Notes under the pieces: generated by a model
What the model saw: the letters and a program-made list of their open reading frames with translations, nothing else
Told to the model about the DNA's origin: nothing
The model's database searches: none
Made by a program: the position numbers and the translations under genes
Shown here: positions 1 through 4,667 of the stretch, piece after piece
Position numbering within the stretch: position 1 is the first letter of the stretch
How the letters are laid out: the number at the start of each line of letters is the position of its first letter
Assembly (NCBI GenBank): GCA_017353825.1
Contig: JAFMSC010000176.1
Coordinates: 1 to 8,030 of the forward strand
Source: Hyphomicrobiaceae bacterium
GTDB taxonomy: Bacteria > Pseudomonadota > Alphaproteobacteria > Rhizobiales > Hyphomicrobiaceae
Length of the DNA stretch: 8,030 bases
Direction: 5' to 3'

Positions 1-1
1 C

Positions 2-124
2 GCCGAGGAGAAGCAGGCGCTGCTGGAGGCCGCCGACCTCAAGTCTCGAGCCGAGATGCTGGTGGCGCTCGCCGAGATGGAGATCGCCGCCGGCAGCCGC
101 GACCCCGGCTCCACACTGCAGTAG
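2..124 (+). CDS. LON peptidase substrate-binding (N-terminal) domain protein, C-terminal end only
   Basis: The first 40 codons read in frame 2 to a TAG at 122-124 and belong to the tail of a gene that begins left of the window. The residues LLEAADLKSRAEMLVALAEM match the C-terminal helix typical of stand-alone LON substrate-binding-domain proteins of alphaproteobacteria. These resemble the N-terminal domain of Lon protease but lack the ATPase and protease parts, and their exact role is unknown. The next gene starts 10 bases after the stop and encodes a Trm112-family protein. The LON-domain/Trm112 pairing is, as I recall, common in this class, which supports the call. Only the tail is visible, so nothing can be said about the start or full length. 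A frame shared with full-length Lon is unlikely because Lon would continue into its AAA domain. Confidence 0.78.
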   Translation, partial: AEEKQALLEAADLKSRAEMLVALAEMEIAAGSRDPGSTLQ

Positions 125-134
125 GCAAAGCGCG

Positions 135-419
135 ATGCAGGGAGAGCAACAGACCGACGCCGTGGTGGCGTACGACGCGCAGAGGGAGGCCTCGGCGCGC
201 CCCGACCGACGCATGCTCACCATGCTGGTGTGCCCCTCGACTCGCACCGAGCTGATCTACGACGCCGCCCGCCAGGAGCTCATCAGCCGCGCCGCCCGCC
301 TCGCCTTTCCCATCCGCGCTGGTGTCCCCGTCATGACCCCAGACGAGGCACGCCAACTGGATGACGACGAGCTGCGCGCCCTGGCAAAGCGCTGCGGGCC
401 TTCGAACCCTGCTCCCTAG
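135..419 (+). CDS. Trm112-family (UPF0434/YcaR-like) small protein
   Basis: This 94-residue protein carries the bacterial Trm112-like domain from about residue 24 to 72: MLTMLVCPSTRTEL with Cys33-Pro34, then the conserved RAARLAFPIRAGVPVMTPDEAR block. In yeast, Trm112 is a zinc-binding partner that activates methyltransferases. The bacterial relatives are about 60-70 residues with usually a single Cys-Pro and are mostly uncharacterised; a methyltransferase-partner role is inferred only. The chosen ATG at 135 gives a longer N-terminus than the minimal domain, with a weak AGG at 123-125 as ribosome site. Internal ATGs at 213 and 222 sit closer to the domain start and are alternatives. It follows the LON-domain gene by 10 bases and is probably co-transcribed with it. 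The C-terminal acidic DDDEL stretch and Cys87 lie outside the conserved core. Confidence 0.85.
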   Translation: MQGEQQTDAVVAYDAQREASARPDRRMLTMLVCPSTRTELIYDAARQELISRAARLAFPIRAGVPVMTPDEARQLDDDELRALAKRCGPSNPAP

Positions 420-450
420 CATCGCTCGTGTCGAGCGGCAGCGCCTAGGG
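414..450 (+). repeat. Nested inverted repeat just after the Trm112 gene (possible terminator-like hairpin)
   Basis: An outer pair CCCTAG (414-419) / CTAGGG (445-450) brackets an inner perfect 6-bp stem CGCTCG (423-428) / CGAGCG (432-437) with a TGT loop. The outer arm overlaps the stop codon of the Trm112 gene. No run of T follows, so it is not a classical rho-independent terminator. It could still be a 3' stabilising hairpin or the remains of one. It lies about 70 bases before a group II intron reverse-transcriptase remnant. Confidence 0.4.
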
Positions 451-519
451 CGCGAGCAATCGTCCATCCCAAATCCGCAGCACGTCAGGCCGCGGGATCG
501 CCCGGTTCCCGGCGCCTGG

Positions 520-696
520 TGCCGGCATATAGACATCGTGCACTGCAGGAGCGAGAAGGAGGCGCGGTCGGTGCTGGAAGCCATCCGAGCACGCTTTGCA
601 GAGTGCGGTCTTGAGCTTCATCCAACGAAGATCAAGATCGTCTCCTGCAAGGATGCTGACCCGTCGGGGGAGTACGTCACGTTCGATTTTCTGTAT
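520..696 (+). pseudogene. Group II intron reverse transcriptase/maturase remnant
   Basis: About 59 codons in one frame resemble the part of a group II intron reverse transcriptase that starts at the catalytic YADD box. The visible blocks are IVHCRSEKEARSVLEAI, ECGLELHPTKIKIVSCKDA and a terminal FDFL. In intact relatives the order is RYADD-IV-HC...GLELHPTKT-IVYCKDA...FDFLGYTFRPR. Here the YADD position reads RHIDIV, so one aspartate and the Tyr-Ala are gone and polymerase activity would be lost. The upstream finger and palm motifs, the GYTFRPR extension, the maturase (X) domain and the intron RNA (including domain V) are not recognisable. This is therefore a small fossil of a retroelement. The longer open frame spanning 361-1230 continues only by chance into the next gene in another frame. 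Recognition is by motif; no alignment was run. Confidence 0.8.
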
Positions 697-727
697 AGCG
701 TTGATTGCACATTGGGGGGATGCCGAC

Positions 728-1282
728 ATGCGCGCAATCATCCAAACCGTGATGGGGACGCCGCCGTGGGTGTGGGCGCTGCTGGCATTGCTCCTCTACC
801 TCGGCATCCGCGCCCTGCGGCCGACGACGGCCCCGCTCTGGCGGGTTGCGATCCTGCCGACGGTGTTCCTGAGCTGGGGCCTCTACAGTCTCGTCACCAT
901 GCACAGCTTCAAAGCGCAGCGCATCCTTCCTTGGCTTGCTGCGTTGGCCGCCGGGATGATCATCGGCAGCCTGATGGCCGACCGCCAGACGATCAAAGCC
1001 GACAAGGTGCGCCACCTCGTCAAGATCCCGGGCAGCCCGCTGACGCTCGTCCTCGCTCTGCTCATCTTCGCGATCAAATACGTGTTCGGCGCCCTGCATG
1101 CCGTCCGGCCGGCGCTCTTCGCCCACCCATGGCTCTGGCTGACGGAGCTCGCGGTCGCGGGCGTGCTGACCGGCATGTTCATCGGCCGCTTCGCCGGCCT
1201 GGCCCGCCAGTTCCACGCAGCACCTCATGAGAATTTGGGGCCGCAGGTTGGTTCAAGCGAGGCCCACACCCAGCGTCTTTAG
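728..1282 (+). CDS. Five-helix integral membrane protein, DUF6622-like
   Basis: The 184-residue product has five strongly hydrophobic stretches, at about residues 13-28, 38-56, 66-83, 102-121 and 134-157, and no signal peptide. The N-terminal TPPWVWALLALLLYLGIRAL block followed by R-P and a second helix beginning LPTVFLSWG resembles the DUF6622 family of small inner-membrane proteins, whose function is unknown. The start at 728 is chosen because GGGGGGA (714-720) lies 7 bases upstream; the frame is open further upstream from 596 but that part overlaps the intron remnant. The last 18 or so residues (HENLGPQVGSSEAHTQRL) are hydrophilic and unlike the rest, and may be read-through into neighbouring non-coding DNA after loss of the original stop. 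The gene stands alone between the remnant and a gene-poor stretch, so context does not suggest a role. Confidence 0.75.
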   Translation: MRAIIQTVMGTPPWVWALLALLLYLGIRALRPTTAPLWRVAILPTVFLSWGLYSLVTMHSFKAQRILPWLAALAAGMIIGSLMADRQTIKADKVRHLVKIPGSPLTLVLALLIFAIKYVFGALHAVRPALFAHPWLWLTELAVAGVLTGMFIGRFAGLARQFHAAPHENLGPQVGSSEAHTQRL

Positions 1283-1509
1283 TGCGCCGAGCCGGATCTG
1301 CTCGGGCCATTCGGCGCCAAGGTGATATCGAGCGAGGCTGTGGCATAAATCGCTTGTGCGTACCGCGGCAGATGTGCCGGCGCGAGGTGATAGACCGGCC
1401 GTCACCCCCCCCGCTGGAAGCCCTGAAGAGCCTCCGGGCAAATGAAGGTGCTCGGAACCTGACAAGGGACTGCTCATCGGCGGTGGGTCAAGCCAAGCGC
1501 AACCCCAAC
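1283..1509. other. Gene-poor stretch between two convergent genes
   Basis: These 227 bases separate the 3' ends of the plus-strand membrane-protein gene and the minus-strand luciferase-like gene. No gene is recognisable. A hairpin CCGAGC (1287-1292) / GCTCGG (1300-1305) with a 7-base loop lies 5 bases after the upstream stop but lacks a T tract, so a terminator role is only possible. A minus-strand frame through here (about 1253-1400) ends in the protein-like string WPEQIRLGALKTLGVGLA before a stop and could be the end of a degraded gene; this is weak. Confidence 0.35.
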
Positions 1510-2604
1510 CTACGAGGACGCCCCGATCGCCGCATTGAGCGCCGGCAGCACCTTCTCGGCCATCAGCACCATCGAGCGGCGGCCGAGGTCGCGGTCGAGC
1601 CAGTCCTTGCCGGCATAGAGTAGGGTGCCGAAGTCACCGACCTCCCCGCGCAGGGCCAGCAGATCCTCGGCGACCTTCTTGGGTGAGCCCTGGATCACCA
1701 GCTTGTCCATGACGCCGTCGACCGTGACGGCGTCGTCCGGCATGTCGCGGTGTTCCTTGAACGCCTCGGCCCGGCCGGCCACCTTCAGCTTGGTGATGAG
1801 GTTGTGGTAGTAGAGCCGGTACGGACTGTTGGGCGCGGTCACGTACGCGCGGGCGGTGTTGTCGTCGTCGGCCACGAAGATCGAACGCGCCACGCGCCAG
1901 TTCGCCGGGTCCGCCGGCCGCCCACCCCGTTCGCAGCCCTCCACGTACTTGGGCCAGTGGCTCTTGACCCAAATCGGCATCAGGAAGTTGGCCGAGATCG
2001 GCTCCCAGCCGCGCACGGCCGCCTCCGTTACGCCTTTGGAGAAGGGCGCCACCACCGTCACAACGATGGGCGGGTGTGGCTTCTGCAGCGGCTTGGGCAG
2101 AATACCCTGGCCGATGTCGGCCATCAGCGTGCGCTGGGTGGAAATGCGCCAGTACTTGCCCTCGATGTTGTAGGGTGGCTCGCCGGTCCAGATCGCCAGC
2201 ACCTGATTGATCGCCTCCACGAACATCTCGTTGCGGTTGGCGTTCAGGTTACCGAACGCCTCCGCATCCGACATGAGCCCGCCCGGCGAGATGCCGAAGA
2301 TGAGGCGCCCGTCCAGCAGGTGGTCGAGCATGGCGATGCTGGAGGCGACCGCAGCGGGGTGGTTGTTCGGCATGTTGACGGTACCGGTGCCGAGCCTGAT
2401 GCGCTTGGTGGCATCCGCCAGCGTGGCAATGAAGGTGACGCACGAAGTGATGTTCTCCGCCGCGTCCGTCACGTGCTCGCCGACATAGCCCTCCACGAAG
2501 CCCAGCTCGTCGGCCAGGATGAAGGCCTCGCGGTCCTCGCGGAGCGACTGGCGCCAGTCCTTGCCGACCGGATGAATCGGCATGGTAAAGAAGCCGAGCT
2601 GCAT
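1510..2604 (-). CDS. LLM-class (bacterial luciferase-like) flavin-dependent monooxygenase
   Basis: The 364-residue protein is a full-length member of the luciferase-like monooxygenase family, cytoplasmic TIM-barrel enzymes that use reduced FMN and oxygen to oxidise organic substrates. Visible family blocks are the N-terminal beta strand MQLGFFTMPIHP, LADELGFVEGYVGEH (30-44), the RIRLGTGTVNMPNNHPAAVA stretch (68-87), LLDGRLIFGISPGGL (96-110) and the PHPPIVVTVVAP strand (177-187). Length and layout resemble limonene-monooxygenase-like members (LimB type), but the substrate cannot be assigned. A separate flavin reductase would be needed and none is in the window. The start at 2604 gives the canonical N-terminus and has GGAAAG about 9 bases upstream; Met8 would cut off the first strand. 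It lies 56 bases downstream of the cyclase-family gene on the same strand and is probably its operon partner. Confidence 0.93.
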   Translation of the reverse strand: MQLGFFTMPIHPVGKDWRQSLREDREAFILADELGFVEGYVGEHVTDAAENITSCVTFIATLADATKRIRLGTGTVNMPNNHPAAVASSIAMLDHLLDGRLIFGISPGGLMSDAEAFGNLNANRNEMFVEAINQVLAIWTGEPPYNIEGKYWRISTQRTLMADIGQGILPKPLQKPHPPIVVTVVAPFSKGVTEAAVRGWEPISANFLMPIWVKSHWPKYVEGCERGGRPADPANWRVARSIFVADDDNTARAYVTAPNSPYRLYYHNLITKLKVAGRAEAFKEHRDMPDDAVTVDGVMDKLVIQGSPKKVAEDLLALRGEVGDFGTLLYAGKDWLDRDLGRRSMVLMAEKVLPALNAAIGASS

Positions 2605-2660
2605 GGATCAGGCTTTCCCGATGTTTGCGATTTTCCGAACTCTGGTTTCTGTTGTTTTGT

Positions 2661-3629
2661 TTACTTGATGGCTTGCGGGTTGATGGGGGAGCCGGTGGCG
2701 CCCGGGATGACCAGCGGCGCGCCGCAGAAGAAGAACTCGTAGACTTTGTCGGTCGCGCAGTCCTCGGCCAGCTCCTTCAAGTCGAACATCTCGCCCATGT
2801 AGAGGCCCATGGCCGGGATCACCACCCAATGCCAGGGCTGGTTCACGTCGGGCGTCTCGTTGGGCCGCACCTCCACGCCCCAGGTGTCGGAGCACACGCC
2901 AGCCACTTGCTTCTCGTAAAGCCAGTAGCAGCTCTCGAACTTGAGGCCAGGCGCATCGCCGCCCGCGTAGGTTCCCCAGTCGCCGCGCTTGCGACAGGCC
3001 TCCATCTGACCCGTGCGTATAATGACGAAGTCGGCCTTGCGGATCTCCACGTTCTGGGCAGCGGCGCAGGCCTCCAGCTCGTCATTGGAGATGCCGTAGC
3101 CGTCCGCCAACGTTTCGACACCCTTGAATCGGGCGATGTCGAGCAGCACGCCACGGCCCACCAGTTTGTCCTTGGCGTGCTCGATACCGAGCACGCCAAG
3201 GCCGTTGCAATCAACCAAGGAAGCGTCATGCCCGTTGTATGTCTTGCCTTCGTAGAAGATATGGCCCAACGAATCCCAATGCGTGGCCGACTGGATCGGC
3301 ATGTTGATGGCGTCGTCGGCATAGGCCAGCCGCGGCTGGCGTCCGGCCAGGGCGTCGGTGCCGGTGGCGAGCATGGTGTGGATCGGATTCCAGCGCTTGC
3401 CGAACAGGCCGCGCTGCGGGCCGCTCTGGCCGAGCGGGATGCCCAGCGCGAAGGTCTTGCCGCGCTTGACGAGCCCGGCCGCACCCACCACGTCGGCAGG
3501 GCTGACGTGGTTGAGCGTGCCGATCTGGTCGTCCTTGCCCCAGCGTCCCCAGTTGGACAGCGCTCTAAAGGCCTCGTCCACGGCTGCCCGGGAGACCTTG
3601 ATGTTCCGGCTGGAGGATTGCCCTGGCAT
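2661..3629 (-). CDS. Cyclase-family (kynurenine formamidase-like) metal-dependent hydrolase
   Basis: The 322-residue product belongs to the cyclase family (Pfam PF04199), Zn/Mn-dependent enzymes that hydrolyse amides or cyclic esters. The N-terminal SNWGRWGKDDQIGTLNHVSP (25-44) is typical of the larger members of this family. The metal-binding motif, classically H-x-G-T-H-x-D-x-x-x-H, reads Q113-S-A-T-H117-W-D119-S-L-G-H123, so the first His is Gln and the Gly is Ala. Further expected blocks are GVLLDIARFKG (160-170), the ADFVIIRTGQ strand (199-208), DTWGVEVRPNE (248-258), H267 and the GEMFDLKELAEDC segment (279-291). No signal peptide is seen, so it is cytoplasmic. The start is supported by AGGGGTGG (minus strand of 3633-3640) just upstream. 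It leads an apparent two-gene operon with the flavin monooxygenase. True kynurenine formamidase (kynB) is about 210 residues, so that specific name is not given. Confidence 0.92.
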   Translation of the reverse strand: MPGQSSSRNIKVSRAAVDEAFRALSNWGRWGKDDQIGTLNHVSPADVVGAAGLVKRGKTFALGIPLGQSGPQRGLFGKRWNPIHTMLATGTDALAGRQPRLAYADDAINMPIQSATHWDSLGHIFYEGKTYNGHDASLVDCNGLGVLGIEHAKDKLVGRGVLLDIARFKGVETLADGYGISNDELEACAAAQNVEIRKADFVIIRTGQMEACRKRGDWGTYAGGDAPGLKFESCYWLYEKQVAGVCSDTWGVEVRPNETPDVNQPWHWVVIPAMGLYMGEMFDLKELAEDCATDKVYEFFFCGAPLVIPGATGSPINPQAIK

Positions 3630-3632
3630 GTT

Positions 3633-3640
3633 CCACCCCT
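3633..3640 (-). promoter_or_regulatory. Strong ribosome binding site of the cyclase-family gene
   Basis: The minus strand reads AGGGGTGG here, ending 3 bases before the ATG at 3629, with the AGGGG core about 6 bases from it. This fixes the start of the cyclase-family gene. No clear sigma-70 promoter was recognised further upstream on the minus strand. Confidence 0.6.
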
Positions 3641-3814
3641 GGCTCTGCGAGGCGCTGGCTCGCGTCGGTCCTTAGCGCATTTTGCACGGCCGGCCCGGCA
3701 TTGCCAGTGACTGGGAAGGGCGTTTTCATGGGGAGAAATCGGCTACCTTCAGTCACGCGCCGCGATCCCCCTCGATGCAAGGACGCGCCGTGATTGCGCC
3801 ACCACCTCACGGGG

Positions 3815-4390
3815 ATGTCCAAGGGCCAGCCCACCAACCACAGCTGACATCGACAAGGCGCGGGCCTCTGCCCCGCGCGCCACCGGTCCGTCAAGCTGCG
3901 GCGGGAGCTGGAGGAGAAACCGGTTCAACCCAGTGGTGGGGAGCGTGCCGGTGTCGGAGGCCGTGCTGGTGTCGGGGACCGATAAGGTGGGCGTCTGTCA
4001 GCTGATGATTGCCGCTGATGGGTCCCAGCGGTGATTGCCGCCGGCAAGCGCTCACCGTTCACCGCCAGGTGCCCGACTATGCTCGGACCTGTCTCAGCCA
4101 CGGCAAGGCGCGGAACGACTTCGAGGACGGCACCATCATCGGCGGGCCCTCCCCGGCCACACCAAGCCCCTCAACGACGGCTCCGGCGAGTGCATAGTGC
4201 GCACGGCGTCGAGGGCATCGCCGACACCGACATGCTCTTCACGACAGTGGAGCTCCTCACGAGCGCCGCCTCGCCGCTGCCCCTGCTGGACGGGGGCGGC
4301 TCAAGCGGCAGCGGCACCCATTCGCCAATCGCGTGGCGTGAGGTGCCAGGGAAGCTCGTCTTCGGCTCGAGCCCCCTTCGAGCGCCCTGA
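3815..4390 (+). pseudogene. Unidentified decayed coding region, fragments in several frames
   Basis: No intact gene is convincing between the cyclase-family gene and leuS, but the plus strand holds protein-like pieces that change frame. They are MSKGQPTNH at 3815, stopped at 3845-3847; a frame from 3840 to a stop at 4032-4034 containing NRFNPVVGSVPVSEAVLVSG and then KVGVCQLMIAADGSQR; KARNDFEDGTIIGG near 4110-4150; GHTKPLNDGSGECIV near 4158-4200; and VEGIADTDMLFTTVELLTSA near 4208-4270. Each reads like normal protein for a short distance and then breaks off, as expected for a gene with several frameshifts. I do not recognise the family. The alternative is chance openness in GC-rich DNA, where long spurious frames are common, so confidence is low. 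The stretch 3641-3814 holds nothing I can name. Confidence 0.28.
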
Positions 4391-4431
4391 CAGCCCGTTC
4401 ACCCCGTGACGAAACCTGGCAGACCCTCCCA

Positions 4432-4444
4432 CAACCACTGGTTG
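4432..4444. repeat. Small palindrome CAACCA-C-TGGTTG, operator-like
   Basis: The two 6-base arms (4432-4437 and 4439-4444) are perfect inverted copies around one base. A second pair, CCACAA (4429-4434) / TTGTGG (4450-4455), overlaps it. It lies 220 bases before leuS in the decayed gap. It could be an operator of a lost gene or chance; no protein can be named. Confidence 0.3.
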
Positions 4445-4547
4445 AGCGCTTGTGGGTCCTGCGAAAGTGGTTCGGACTTTCCTGGAGCGGGTGGACCCCG
4501 TAGGGACAGAAATACCCGCCGCGATAGGGCCAAGTGCCGACACAATC

Positions 4548-4562
4548 GAACAAATATCGAAC
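4548..4562. promoter_or_regulatory. Candidate LexA (SOS) box of alphaproteobacterial type, GAAC-N7-GAAC
   Basis: The sequence is GAAC (4548-4551), seven bases AAATATC, then GAAC (4559-4562). Read on the other strand it is GTTC-N7-GTTC, the known LexA recognition core of alphaproteobacteria. The match sits in a longer tandem repeat, ATCGAACAAA at 4545-4554 and again at 4556-4565, in a locally AT-rich patch of GC-rich DNA. It lies about 105 bases before the leuS ATG. The regulated gene could be leuS, or a divergent or decayed neighbour. LexA itself is not in the window. A chance match is possible. Confidence 0.5.
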
Positions 4563-4600
4563 AAAATCGCATCTCGGATCGGTGCCGACCCTCCAAAACC

Positions 4601-4630
4601 TTGACCAGCTCAGGCGGTATCGGCCATTAA
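4601..4630 (+). promoter_or_regulatory. Candidate sigma-70 promoter of leuS
   Basis: TTGACC (4601-4606) matches the -35 consensus at five of six positions. About 18 bases later CATTAA (4625-4630) is a poor -10. If used, transcription would start near 4637, giving a leader of about 30 bases before leuS. The -35 is good and the -10 weak, so this is tentative. Confidence 0.3.
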
Positions 4631-4646
4631 CGCCGCTCCTGCGGCG
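4631..4646 (+). other. Perfect short hairpin in the presumed leuS leader
   Basis: CGCCGC (4631-4636) and GCGGCG (4641-4646) form a perfect 6-bp GC stem with a TCCT loop, ending 21 bases before the leuS start. There is no T tract after it, so it is not an obvious terminator. It may be a 5' leader hairpin or the relic of a terminator of the lost upstream gene. The leuS ribosome site after it is weak (AGAGA at 4656-4660). Confidence 0.3.
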
Positions 4647-4667
4647 GCAAAGCTTAGAGACTGAGCC

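Noticed and set aside
361..1230. 289-codon plus-strand open frame treated as one gene
   Set aside because: Only about 59 codons (520-696) show reverse-transcriptase similarity; the rest overlaps the Trm112 gene and the membrane-protein gene in wrong frames.
1285..1306. Hairpin after the membrane-protein gene as a rho-independent terminator
   Set aside because: The stem is only 6 bp with a 7-base loop and has no T tract after it.
1750..2742. 330-codon plus-strand open frame opposite the luciferase-like gene
   Set aside because: The minus-strand frame carries clear family motifs over its whole length; the plus frame is rich in Arg, His, Gly and Val as expected for an antisense shadow.
2625..3710. 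361-codon plus-strand open frame opposite the cyclase-family gene
   Set aside because: Same reason: the minus frame is an evident full-length enzyme with a good ribosome site.
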